From Planococcus halocryophilus (GTDB lineage: Bacteria > Bacillota > Bacilli > Bacillales_A > Planococcaceae): 64,000 bases of DNA. The translations under genes were made by a program, and so were the position numbers. The first letter of the stretch is position 1. Every line of letters begins with the position of its first letter. Location: positions 186,001-250,000 of the forward strand of contig NZ_JAKVTG010000001.1 in NCBI RefSeq assembly GCF_022489025.1, read 5' to 3'. The notes beneath the pieces are model-generated. The model saw only the letters and a program-made list of their open reading frames with translations, was not told the origin of the DNA and did not search any database. This document shows, piece by piece, positions 7,905 to 16,546 of this stretch.

Positions 7905-7993
7905 TCAAACTCTGGCGCTTAGATTCTAGAAGTATAAGTCAACTTGGCTTCTGCTCATAAAATCTATAAAGGCGCTTTTGTTTTTCTTATACC
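7905..7993. repeat. Decayed copy of a dispersed intergenic repeat
   Basis: The blocks TGGCGCTTAGATTCTAG, ATAAGTCA, GGCTTCTGC, then TCATAAAATCTA and GGCGCTTTTG-TTTTTCTT occur in the same order as in the better copies at 37641 and 46790, with the middle ~40 bp missing. It lies directly upstream of the MFS gene at 8016. Confidence 0.6.
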
Positions 7994-8015
7994 GAGTTGA
8001 AAAGAGGTTTGTTTA

Positions 8016-9494
8016 ATGGAAAAAACAAAAAGGCCGTTAGTTTTGGCTTCTGTCATGTTGGCGATGTTTGTCAGTGCTGTCGAAGCTACAATTGTCTCAA
8101 CGGCTATGCCGAGTATTGCTGCTGAGTTAGGCGGTTTTTCACAATATAGCTGGGTGTTCTCGGCATATTTATTAATGAGTACTGTAACCGTCTTACTCTA
8201 TGGCAAGCTATCAGACATCTTTGGGCGTAAACGGATTTTTACTGTAGGAATGCTTTTATTTTTAATCGGTTCTTTGTTATGTGGGTTGGCCACATCGATG
8301 GATGAGCTGATTATTTTCCGCTTTGTTCAAGGCCTTGGAGCAGGTGCGGTTATGCCCATTGCCACTACGATTGTCGGAGATATATACACAAGAGAAGAAC
8401 GTGCGAAAATTCAAGGTTATTTGTCAAGTGTGTGGGGAATTTCAGCTGTTACAGGTCCAGCTATCGGTGGTGTGCTTGTCGTAACTATCGGCTGGGAATA
8501 TGTTTTCTGGATAAATTTACCTCTTGGTATTTTATCTTTACTAGGTGTTTTATTGTTTTTAAAAGAACCGATCAATAACAACACGCCAGTAATCGATTTT
8601 AAAGGGGCAGCACTTTTAATGGTCGCATTATCAAGTTTATTGTATTTACTTGTAGAAGGCGGCGTATCATTTGATTGGTTATCAATACAGTCGTTTATTT
8701 TAATAGTAGTTAGCAGTTTTCTTATCATCTTATTCATACTAGTAGAGCGCAAAGCTGTAGATCCGATTATGCCTTTTGAAATTTGGCGAAATAAAACCAT
8801 TCTTTTTGCAAATCTTGTTTCTTTAGCGACGGGAGTTATTTTAATCGGGATATCGAGTTATTTGCCGACTTATGTAACCGGGGTTATGGAGCAACCGGCG
8901 GCAATTGCTGGTTTCACATTAACGGCAATGTCTATAGGTTGGCCACTAGCCGCATTTTTCTCTGGAAGACTTTTGCTTAAAATTGGATATTTTAAAACCT
9001 CATTAGCTGGTGGAGTATTCCTTGTAATTGGATCTTTATTATTTGTTTTGATGGAACCTAGTTTTGGTCCTTTATGGGCAGCGATGTCGAGTTTTGCTAT
9101 TGGCATTGGAATGGGGTTAACCAGCACGGCTTTTATCGTATCGATTCAAGCTGCCGTTTCCTATAAACAGCGAGGAGCGGCTACAGCTTCAAATATGTTT
9201 ATGCGAAACTTAGGTAGTACGATTGGAGTTGCGCTACTCGGCAGTATTTTGAACAGTTCTTTATTGCGTTATTTTGCTGAAAATGGTCAAAGTTATTCGT
9301 TGAGCTCAATCAATGATTTGTTGAGTAAAAAAACGCGTATCGAATTGCCAGTCGAGGCATTAAGCTTTCTTCAGCAAGCATTAGCCGATTCTCTTCAAAT
9401 CGTATATTTAGTGACTGCATTTTTCGCTATGCTTAGCCTTGTTTTGATTTTAGGGCTTCGCGGCCAAAGAGGGGTGAAGAGCAATGTCAAATGA
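8016..9494 (+). CDS. MFS multidrug exporter, DHA2 (14-TM) family
   Basis: A 492-residue drug/proton antiporter-type protein with about 14 membrane segments, as in EmrB/QacA. The motif A-like loop GKLSDIFGRKR follows TM2, and a motif C-like GPAIGG sits in TM5. The C-terminus ends in a short basic tail. Its last 11 bases overlap the start of the LysR-type gene ccpC, so the two are probably co-transcribed; B. subtilis has no exporter in this exact place, so it is a lineage-specific neighbour. The substrate cannot be told from sequence. Confidence 0.85.
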   Translation: MEKTKRPLVLASVMLAMFVSAVEATIVSTAMPSIAAELGGFSQYSWVFSAYLLMSTVTVLLYGKLSDIFGRKRIFTVGMLLFLIGSLLCGLATSMDELIIFRFVQGLGAGAVMPIATTIVGDIYTREERAKIQGYLSSVWGISAVTGPAIGGVLVVTIGWEYVFWINLPLGILSLLGVLLFLKEPINNNTPVIDFKGAALLMVALSSLLYLLVEGGVSFDWLSIQSFILIVVSSFLIILFILVERKAVDPIMPFEIWRNKTILFANLVSLATGVILIGISSYLPTYVTGVMEQPAAIAGFTLTAMSIGWPLAAFFSGRLLLKIGYFKTSLAGGVFLVIGSLLFVLMEPSFGPLWAAMSSFAIGIGMGLTSTAFIVSIQAAVSYKQRGAATASNMFMRNLGSTIGVALLGSILNSSLLRYFAENGQSYSLSSINDLLSKKTRIELPVEALSFLQQALADSLQIVYLVTAFFAMLSLVLILGLRGQRGVKSNVK

Positions 9495-10359
9495 AGAATT
9501 AATCATTAAAGTGTTGGCAGAAGAAGGCAATATGAGAAAAGCGGCAGAGCGATTATTTTTGTCGCAACCAGCTTTGTCACAGCGTCTTCAAACCATCGAA
9601 AAAGACTGGGGTCAACAATTGTTCATTCGATCTCAAAAAGGACTTTCACCAACACCTGCTGGAGAATTGGTTATTCAATATGCCAATGAGACAATCCTGC
9701 GAAAAGAAGAAGTTTTTGAAGTGCTCCATACGTTAACATCAAAAGTGCATGGCACATTAAAAATTGCTTGTGCTACCATTATCGGGCAAAATTGGCTGCC
9801 GAAAGTTTTGAAGGATTTTGTCACGCTTTATCCAGAAGCAAAAATCCAATTGATCACAGGGTGGAGTTCGGAAATTGTCCGTGCACTTTACGACGGGGAA
9901 GCGCATATTGGAATTGTTCGTGGTCATACAGATTGGAAAGGACCAAAATTGCATTTGTTTAAAGATACTTTGTATTTAGTGGACAAAGAAATTCGTTCAC
10001 TTGAAGAACTTCTTCAAACAGAGCGACCATTTATTCAATTTAAAAGTGATTCGACTTATTATGAAGAAATTCAGCAATGGTGGCAAAAGCATTTCGCTTC
10101 CAATCCGAAGCGCCAAATAACAGTTGATCAAATCGAAACGTGTAAACAAATGGCTGTAAATGGAATTGGCTATGCCATATTGCCATCGATTACGTTGACT
10201 GGTACCGAAGATGTGCATATGATGCCATTAACAAACAATGAAGAAGAATTAGAATTGACGCGTGATACATGGTTAATTGGCTACGAATCAGCATTCCAGC
10301 TACGACAAGTTGAAGCATTTGTCGATATTGTCAAAAAACATGCCACTTTATTAAGGTGA
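9484..10359 (+). CDS. ccpC: LysR-family regulator CcpC
   Basis: A 291-residue LysR-type regulator with an N-terminal winged helix-turn-helix (~1-60, including NMRKAAERLFLSQPALSQRL) and a C-terminal substrate-binding domain. The helix, the stretch ITGWSSE and the block RPFIQFKSDSTYYEEIQQWW match B. subtilis CcpC (YkuM), the citrate-responsive repressor of citB, citZ and others. That it also senses citrate here is inference from orthology and from the unchanged location just before dapH. GAGGGGTGAAGAGC precedes the ATG inside the end of the exporter gene. Confidence 0.88.
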   Translation: MSNEELIIKVLAEEGNMRKAAERLFLSQPALSQRLQTIEKDWGQQLFIRSQKGLSPTPAGELVIQYANETILRKEEVFEVLHTLTSKVHGTLKIACATIIGQNWLPKVLKDFVTLYPEAKIQLITGWSSEIVRALYDGEAHIGIVRGHTDWKGPKLHLFKDTLYLVDKEIRSLEELLQTERPFIQFKSDSTYYEEIQQWWQKHFASNPKRQITVDQIETCKQMAVNGIGYAILPSITLTGTEDVHMMPLTNNEEELELTRDTWLIGYESAFQLRQVEAFVDIVKKHATLLR

Positions 10360-10387
10360 AGTGGATGAATTTTTATACTAAATCAGA

Positions 10388-10393
10388 TATAAT
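10388..10393 (+). promoter_or_regulatory. Probable -10 element of dapH
   Basis: TATAAT stands 34 bp before the dapH start codon. No good -35 hexamer is seen 16-18 bp upstream, so this call rests on the -10 and position only. Confidence 0.4.
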
Positions 10394-10426
10394 AACAACA
10401 TCACATAACAGAAAGAGGTTTTATTG

Positions 10427-11140
10427 ATGAAACAAATGGATGCCAATGAAATTATTTCGTACATACAAAATGCAAAAAAAGCGACTCCCGTAAAAGTTTA
10501 CATAAAAGGACAAGGCGTTGCAGATTTAGATTATGGTACAGACTCTAAAGTTTTTGGAGAAGGCAACTCAGTTACTGTATTTGGTGAATGGACAGATATT
10601 CAAGCAGCATTAGAAGCAAATGCTTCTGTCATCGAAGATTCTGTTGTGGAAAATGACCGCAGAAATTCAGCGATTCCAATGTTAGATATGAAAAACATCA
10701 ACAGCCGTATTGAACCAGGTGCATTTATCCGTGAAAACGTTGAAATCGGCAATAACTGTATCATCATGATGGGTGCTGTGATCAACATTGGTTCAGTTAT
10801 CGGAGATGGTACGATGATTGATATGGGCGTTATTATGGGTGGTCGTGCAACTGTTGGGAAAAATTGTCATATCGGAGCAGGTGCTGTACTAGCAGGCGTA
10901 ATCGAGCCGGCATCAGCTACTCCTGTTATTGTTGAAGACGATGTTATGATCGGTGCTAATGCAGTCGTTCTTGAAGGTGTTCGCATTGGTAAAGGTGCAG
11001 TTGTTGCAGCGGGCGCAATTGTCATTGAAGATGTTCCAGAAAACTCAGTAGTGGGTGGAACTCCAGCGCGTGTCTTGAAATTGATGGATGCTAAAACACG
11101 CTCAAAAACAGAAATCAAACATGAACTAAGACAGCTATAA
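10427..11140 (+). CDS. dapH: Tetrahydrodipicolinate N-acetyltransferase
   Basis: A 237-residue left-handed beta-helix acyltransferase that acetylates tetrahydrodipicolinate in the acetylated branch of lysine/diaminopimelate synthesis, supplying the cell wall. The first ~80 residues are the DapH N-terminal domain, followed by hexapeptide repeats from ~95 to ~215, with [16 protein letters not shown] and [18 protein letters not shown] as in B. subtilis DapH. A TTG precedes the ATG in frame, but AGAGG eight bases before the ATG at 10427 favours that start. Next gene is dapL, 12 bp on, so the two form an operon. Confidence 0.93.
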   Translation: MKQMDANEIISYIQNAKKATPVKVYIKGQGVADLDYGTDSKVFGEGNSVTVFGEWTDIQAALEANASVIEDSVVENDRRNSAIPMLDMKNINSRIEPGAFIRENVEIGNNCIIMMGAVINIGSVIGDGTMIDMGVIMGGRATVGKNCHIGAGAVLAGVIEPASATPVIVEDDVMIGANAVVLEGVRIGKGAVVAAGAIVIEDVPENSVVGGTPARVLKLMDAKTRSKTEIKHELRQL

Positions 11141-11152
11141 GCGGTGAATCCA

Positions 11153-12268
11153 ATGGAATTAGTGAAAATTAGAAGAGCTTTGCATCAAATTCCGGAAATT
11201 GGTTTTCAAGAAGTAAAAACGCAAGCATATTTGATGGATATTATTTCTCAGTTCTCGCAAGAGCGTTTAGAAATAGTGAAATGGCGTACTGGGATAGCAG
11301 TTAAAGTATTGGGGGAAAACCCAACAAAGCTAATTGGCTGGAGAACAGACATAGATGCTTTGCCAATCACAGAAGAAACAGGCTTAGAGTTTCAATCGAC
11401 TCATCCAGGATTTATGCATGCTTGCGGTCACGATGTGCACATGACAATAGCCATTGGTTTGTTGCAAAAGCTAATTGAAAAACCAATTAAGGACGATGTT
11501 GTTATTTTATTTCAGCCAGCTGAAGAAGGTCCAGGCGGCGCCTTGCCTTTTCGAGAATGGCTAAAAAATGAAAAACCTGATTTTCTTCCGGATATGATTT
11601 CTGCTTTGCATATTGCACCAGAACTGCCTGTCGGCACGGTGGGTACACGACCAGGACTATTGTTTGCGAATACGTCTGAGTTGTTTATAGACCTTCATGG
11701 CAAAGGGGGGCATGCAGCTTTTCCTCATTTAACAGAAGACATGGCGGTTGCTGCTGCTTCATTGCTTATGCAATTGCAGACCATTGTTAGCCGAAATGTA
11801 AATCCCATGGACTCAGCTGTACTGACAATTGGTAAGCTTAGTGCTGGAACAGTACAAAACATTATCGCTGAACATGCGCGTCTTGAAGGAACCATCCGTA
11901 CACTGAACAGTGAATCGATGAGCCAGATGAAAAAGCGAATTGAAGCAATTTGTCGTGCCGTAGAAGAAGCGTACAATTGTCGAGTTAGCATCGATTACGG
12001 GTCGAGTTATCTCGAAGTCAATAACGATCATGTGATGGCTGAAAAGTTCTTGGATTATGCGAGCCAAGTACCAGACATTCAGGTCATACGCAGTGAAGCA
12101 GCAATGACTGGTGAGGATTTTGGCTATTTTACTGAGCAACTTCCAGGTGTAATGTTCTGGGCAGGTGTTGCATCCTCTTATGGATTGCATCACGCAAAGT
12201 TAAATCCAGATGAACAAATACTAAAATTCATGCCAGATTTTCTACATGGCTTCTTTTTGGAACTATGA
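11153..12268 (+). CDS. dapL: N-acetyldiaminopimelate deacetylase
   Basis: A 371-residue M20-family metallohydrolase that removes the acetyl group in the DapH branch of the diaminopimelate pathway; equivalent to B. subtilis YkuR. Metal-binding motifs HACGHD (from His89) and EEGPGG (from Glu124) are present, followed by the dimerisation domain and the GEDFGYF box near the C-terminus. The frame also offers a GTG at 11144 without ribosome site; GCGGTGA five bases before the ATG at 11153 supports the shorter form. Cotranscribed with dapH and followed by a strong terminator. Confidence 0.9.
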   Translation: MELVKIRRALHQIPEIGFQEVKTQAYLMDIISQFSQERLEIVKWRTGIAVKVLGENPTKLIGWRTDIDALPITEETGLEFQSTHPGFMHACGHDVHMTIAIGLLQKLIEKPIKDDVVILFQPAEEGPGGALPFREWLKNEKPDFLPDMISALHIAPELPVGTVGTRPGLLFANTSELFIDLHGKGGHAAFPHLTEDMAVAAASLLMQLQTIVSRNVNPMDSAVLTIGKLSAGTVQNIIAEHARLEGTIRTLNSESMSQMKKRIEAICRAVEEAYNCRVSIDYGSSYLEVNNDHVMAEKFLDYASQVPDIQVIRSEAAMTGEDFGYFTEQLPGVMFWAGVASSYGLHHAKLNPDEQILKFMPDFLHGFFLEL

Positions 12269-12302
12269 GAACAGACAGCTTAGACTGTCTGTTCTTTTTT
12301 TA
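12268..12302 (+). terminator. Terminator of the dapH-dapL operon
   Basis: AGAACAGACAG and CTGTCTGTTCT form an 11-bp perfect stem with loop CTTAGA and a T-run; the left arm overlaps the dapL stop codon. Confidence 0.93.
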
Positions 12303-12333
12303 TGAAGTAAGAAAATTAAACCAAGTTTTGTTG

Positions 12334-12367
12334 TGAAAATATGGAACTATTTTCAATTGGTAGCGTA
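12334..12367 (+). promoter_or_regulatory. ECF-sigma-type promoter upstream of the ABC-MoxR-VWA operon
   Basis: TGGAAC (12342-12347), 16 bases, then CGTA (12364-12367). This fits the spacing and elements of Bacillus sigma-W/M class promoters (TGAAAC, 16 bp, CGTA), including the T-rich stretch after the -35. Transcription would start near 12374, 26 bases before the ATG. The -35 is also framed by an 8-bp inverted repeat, TGAAAATA/TATTTTCA (12334-12341, 12348-12355). No vegetative promoter of comparable quality is seen in this gap. Confidence 0.5.
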
Positions 12368-12399
12368 CTAATAAAGAGACGAGTAAAAGGGGGATCAAC

Positions 12400-14757
12400 A
12401 TGCATAGACGCTTGCTGGCATTTTTTGCTTTTGCATTGCTAATTAGTTTTTTTATCGTGCCACAACCATCTTTAGCGGCGCCGCAAATCACAATAGATTC
12501 GAGTGCCGGTTTTCAAAACAAAGTGAAATACGAAAAAGGGTTGCCGTTGCAGTTTACGATAACCAATGACGGGTCGGCTTTTTCTGGTGACTTAGTACTT
12601 AGTTTTTCAGAGACTTATAATCTCGGAGCCGGAATAGCAATGCCAATTGAGCTTGCTGAAGGAGAGACAAAAACGGTGCAAATCGCGGCATCCGGATTAA
12701 CGGATACGTATTATTCAGGAGGTACCGGCGACCAAAACATTTTCTTGTTTGAGGGAGGATGGGAAGACGGAAAATCTATTGCTTTTAAAGGAAGTAAAAA
12801 GATTCAACCCTCTAATTATTCACCTATGTCAGTATTTGTCGCAACGTTAACAGACAATCAAGATCGTCTATTGCCTTTAAAGCAGCTTTCGATACCATCT
12901 ACTGAAGGTGTCGAGGTATTCCACTTAAATCAATTAAAGAATTTCACATTACCGACCGAAGCACAAGCTTGGGACATGATTGATTTTCTAGTTATTGATG
13001 AATTTTCCTATAGTGACTTACCAGCACCTACTCAACAAGCTATTTTGCTATGGCTTCAGCAAGGCGGACATGTGATTACAGGTTCATCAAGTAATTTAGA
13101 AGCGGAGCTCGGAAATTTAAGCGAGTACTTGCCTTTAAATTTAGCAGATTCCAAAGAAATGACAATTCCAGGACTTGAAAAACCGGTTCCTGTGTTTGAG
13201 GCAACTGCTAAAGAAGGAGCAGTAGTCAAGCTGCAAAAAGATGGCCAAGTTCTAGCGGCATCACAGTCTGTTGGATCTGGTAGTTTAACGCAACTGAGTT
13301 TTTCAATTGGAGATGAAACCGTTTCCGGTCAAAAAGGTTATAGTCAAATGATATCGAATTTTTTCCCATCATCTGCAAACTATAATGCGATGGGTGGGCA
13401 ATCGATTCTCGATTATATGACGTATGAAGTCGGGAGTGTTAACGAACTATTTGATAGCTTTGAAGTGTCAAAACCCTTCATCATTACGATTATCGTGCTA
13501 TATATTTTATTAATTGTCCCTATTTTATATATCGTACTTAAGAAAAAGGACAAACGTGAATATGCGTGGTTTATCATTCCAACTATCGCATTATTGACTT
13601 CAATTGGATTATTCGCTTTTGGAGCAAAAGATCGTATCGGAAATCCGCAAATTCAACAAACTGGATTTTTTGAAGTGGATGCTGATAGTGGATTAAAAGG
13701 TTATTACGTCAATTCTTTATTATCGAACCGTGGCGGAGATTATGAATTTACAGCCCCATCATCCACTACAATGACTCATCGCTTAGCTAGTGAATTTTCA
13801 TCTACACAGCCATATTTATCGGCAATGTTGGAAAAAGGAGCTGCAAGTAACCAAATGACGTTACGTGATATGCGCTATTGGTCTGTTGGTTCGATTATGG
13901 GCCAATCGTATATTGAAGATAGTGGGAACTTCGGCATCGATTTGGAAGTCGCAAATGAAAAAATTACCGGAACCATTCAAAACAATTTTCCGTTTGCAGT
14001 CGAAAGTGTTTCAATTTGGACTGGCACACGTCTTATAGACATTGGCAAGTTAAATCCAGGGGAAGAGTTAGTTGTAGATGAAACAGTTCAATCCGCTATT
14101 TTGTCACCAGCTGCGCCAATTGGTCAGTCTTATAGTTATCAGCCAATCGCGGATTTAAAAGAGTTAGAAAAAGCACGTCGTCAAACATTACTTTCAACGT
14201 CTTATGAGCAATTGTCACAAAATGGAAAAACGCCGTATATAATCGGATACACACAAGATGCAATCGTTCCAATTACGCTTGAAAACCAACGGGCATCTGT
14301 CGAATCAGTTCATCTTATTGCGCAAAGCTTTACACCAAAACTAAGCTTGAGTGGTGCGATTACTTTAAATACAGATGTTTTCTCGATGAACCTTGCATCG
14401 GCGAATAACAATAGCTATTTCGAAAATATACCAAACGATCCTTACTTGTATTACCTAGAGCCAGGGGAGTACGAACTGACATATACATTGCCAGAAGATG
14501 TGGAGCTAAAAAAAGCTGCTTGGGATGAATTATCAGTGACCAAGTCTGCGACAAATTTGACTGTTAGTATATTCAATTATGAAAGTGAAGAATATGATGA
14601 AATTACCGAGTCTAATCAAAAATTCACCGACAATGCAAAAGATTATTTGAATGCAGAAGGCGCTATTAAAATAAAGTTAAACATGACTGAAAATAATTCT
14701 GGAATTCCTGAAGTGGTTGTGCCAAAAGTTAAATTGAAAGGAGTGATTGCTCCGTGA
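12400..14757 (+). CDS. Exported two-TM protein with large extracellular domains, first gene of ABC-MoxR-VWA operon
   Basis: A 785-residue protein with a signal peptide (hydrophobic 5-20, likely cleavage after SLA at ~26). Residues ~27-130 look like a beta-sandwich, and ~140-255 like a class I glutamine-amidotransferase fold without catalytic residues (block WDMIDFLVIDEFSYSDL, then LLWLQQGGHVITGSSS). Two membrane spans at ~359-380 and ~388-408 are joined by a short basic cytoplasmic loop, so both large parts (27-358 and 409-785) should face outside. It precedes an ABC ATPase and permease, overlapping the ATPase start by 4 bp (GTGA). The combination recalls GldG-type ABC partners, but that is a loose analogy. 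GGGGGATCAAC precedes the ATG. Function unknown. Confidence 0.8.
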   Translation: MHRRLLAFFAFALLISFFIVPQPSLAAPQITIDSSAGFQNKVKYEKGLPLQFTITNDGSAFSGDLVLSFSETYNLGAGIAMPIELAEGETKTVQIAASGLTDTYYSGGTGDQNIFLFEGGWEDGKSIAFKGSKKIQPSNYSPMSVFVATLTDNQDRLLPLKQLSIPSTEGVEVFHLNQLKNFTLPTEAQAWDMIDFLVIDEFSYSDLPAPTQQAILLWLQQGGHVITGSSSNLEAELGNLSEYLPLNLADSKEMTIPGLEKPVPVFEATAKEGAVVKLQKDGQVLAASQSVGSGSLTQLSFSIGDETVSGQKGYSQMISNFFPSSANYNAMGGQSILDYMTYEVGSVNELFDSFEVSKPFIITIIVLYILLIVPILYIVLKKKDKREYAWFIIPTIALLTSIGLFAFGAKDRIGNPQIQQTGFFEVDADSGLKGYYVNSLLSNRGGDYEFTAPSSTTMTHRLASEFSSTQPYLSAMLEKGAASNQMTLRDMRYWSVGSIMGQSYIEDSGNFGIDLEVANEKITGTIQNNFPFAVESVSIWTGTRLIDIGKLNPGEELVVDETVQSAILSPAAPIGQSYSYQPIADLKELEKARRQTLLSTSYEQLSQNGKTPYIIGYTQDAIVPITLENQRASVESVHLIAQSFTPKLSLSGAITLNTDVFSMNLASANNNSYFENIPNDPYLYYLEPGEYELTYTLPEDVELKKAAWDELSVTKSATNLTVSIFNYESEEYDEITESNQKFTDNAKDYLNAEGAIKIKLNMTENNSGIPEVVVPKVKLKGVIAP

Positions 14758-15689
14758 TTGAAACAATCGGATTAACAAAAAAATACGGTTCTTTTTACGC
14801 ACTTCAGGATTTGAATCTTGTAGTAGAAGATAGCACAGTTTTTGGTTTTGTTGGTGCAAACGGAGCAGGAAAATCAACGACTTTTTCGATTTTGGCAACA
14901 CTTCTTCAACCTACAGCAGGAGATGCTTTTATCAATGGGATGAGTGTTACTAAAAACCCTCAAGAAGTACGTAAACAAATTGGCTATGTGCCCGATTTTT
15001 TTGGTGTTTACGATCAACTAAAAACAGATGAATATTTAGATTTTTACGGTGCGAGTTATGGTATTAAACCAAAAGAGCGTGCTGTATTAATTCCAAAGCT
15101 TTTAGAGTTGGTCAACTTAGAGAACAAACGATATGAATATGTCGATTTGTTATCTCGAGGAATGAAACAACGGCTCTGTCTAGCACGTGCGTTAATTCAC
15201 GATCCGAAAATATTGATTTTAGATGAACCAGCATCAGGACTAGATCCACGTGCGCGTGTGGAAATGAGGGATATTTTAAGAGAGCTAAAAACAATGGGGA
15301 AAACCATTTTAATCTCGTCTCATATACTTCCAGAACTTGCGGAAATGTGTGACAGTATTGGAGTAATTGATAATGGCAAATTGATTGCGCAAGGCTCCGT
15401 TGCTGACATTCAAGCGCAATTACAAAGTGAGAAAGTGCTTCGTGTTAAAATTATTGGAGATATGCAAGCAGTTGTTTCGTTTTTTGAAATGGATCCATTT
15501 GTTTCTCAAATTGTGGAACTGCAAGGTAAAAACACACTTCAGTTTTTCTATCGCGGTAGTGAAGAAGATCAACTGCAATTGTTGCAACGCGCAATTCAAC
15601 AAAAATTGCCGATTCTATCATTTTCTGAAGAAGAAACTGATTTAGAAGATGTCTTTATGGCGATTACTAAAGGAGTGGAAATTGGATGA
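14754..15689 (+). CDS. ABC transporter ATP-binding protein
   Basis: A 311-residue ABC ATPase of the ABC-2 export type (CcmA/YtrB/GldA-like). Walker A GANGAGKST is at 34-42, the signature LSRGMKQRL at ~133-141, Walker B ILILDEP at ~153-159, and the switch His lies in SSHILPE. The C-terminal ~80 residues form the extra domain usual for this group. The GTG start overlaps the preceding stop, and its own stop overlaps the permease ATG, so the three products are coupled and likely form one complex. Substrate unknown. Confidence 0.92.
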   Translation: MIETIGLTKKYGSFYALQDLNLVVEDSTVFGFVGANGAGKSTTFSILATLLQPTAGDAFINGMSVTKNPQEVRKQIGYVPDFFGVYDQLKTDEYLDFYGASYGIKPKERAVLIPKLLELVNLENKRYEYVDLLSRGMKQRLCLARALIHDPKILILDEPASGLDPRARVEMRDILRELKTMGKTILISSHILPELAEMCDSIGVIDNGKLIAQGSVADIQAQLQSEKVLRVKIIGDMQAVVSFFEMDPFVSQIVELQGKNTLQFFYRGSEEDQLQLLQRAIQQKLPILSFSEEETDLEDVFMAITKGVEIG

Positions 15690-16534
15690 AAACCCTTTTT
15701 ACCAATCCAGTACTAGTTAAAGAGCTTAAATTGCGTTTTCGCAACTTGAAAAGTTTTACGGGTATTTTGTTTTACTTAATCGCGATGAGCGTATTTGTTT
15801 TTGGTTTTATCTTTCTAGCCACATCTTTAACTGGAAATGGATTTTTCCGTCCAGATGAAAGTTTTATGTTATTTAGTATGATGACGTATATTCAATTAGG
15901 ATTGATTTTATTCATTACGCCTGCTTTAACAGCAGGTACGATTAGTACAGAACGTGAAAAACAAACCTTGAATATTTTACTAACGACATCGCAAACGTCT
16001 TTCCAAATCATATTTGGAAAAATGACATCATCTATCGCATTTTTATTGCTGATGATTGTGTCTGGTTTACCTATTTACAGTTTAGTTTTCTTATACGGAG
16101 GCGTTTCTCCAAGTCAGTTGTTATATATTTTCCTGTTTTATATGCTGACATTACTCGCAATTGCGAGCATTGGGGTTATGTTTTCGACATTGATCCGAAA
16201 AACTATTGTTGCCATCATCGCAACTTATGGAGCAATGATTTTTCTTGCGGGTGTCACCGCATTCTTTCTATTAATCTCAGTTCAAGTTTCTCAAATGGGC
16301 ATGACTTCACCTGCGACCACCATGTCGCCAATGGCTCATTTTTGGGCAACGATTAATCCACCGGCAGTTTTGCTGACCTTATTACAGCCACCGATGGAAG
16401 AACAATTGCAAACGGTGACGATGGTACCTATTCCATTATGGATCGGTTACACTATTTTTTATATTTTACTAACAGCTGGTAGTCTATTGTTAGCTGTGAA
16501 AAAATTACGCGTGAATATGAATAAATACAAATAA
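15686..16534 (+). CDS. ABC-2 type transporter permease
   Basis: A 282-residue membrane protein with six membrane segments and the ABC-2 permease pattern: an N-terminal cytoplasmic stretch containing NPVLVKELKLRFRN, the ITPALTAGTISTEREKQTLN box after TM2, then hydrophobic segments to the C-terminus. It starts inside the ATPase stop (ATGA). GldF/NosY-like permeases share this layout. Only one permease gene is present, so it probably works as a homodimer or with the two-TM protein encoded at 12400. Confidence 0.88.
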   Translation: MKTLFTNPVLVKELKLRFRNLKSFTGILFYLIAMSVFVFGFIFLATSLTGNGFFRPDESFMLFSMMTYIQLGLILFITPALTAGTISTEREKQTLNILLTTSQTSFQIIFGKMTSSIAFLLLMIVSGLPIYSLVFLYGGVSPSQLLYIFLFYMLTLLAIASIGVMFSTLIRKTIVAIIATYGAMIFLAGVTAFFLLISVQVSQMGMTSPATTMSPMAHFWATINPPAVLLTLLQPPMEEQLQTVTMVPIPLWIGYTIFYILLTAGSLLLAVKKLRVNMNKYK

Positions 16535-16546
16535 GGAGGGATTCTC

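Noticed and set aside
10360-10426. Lysine riboswitch upstream of dapH
   Set aside because: The gap is only 67 bp, too short for that riboswitch, and shows no suitable stems.
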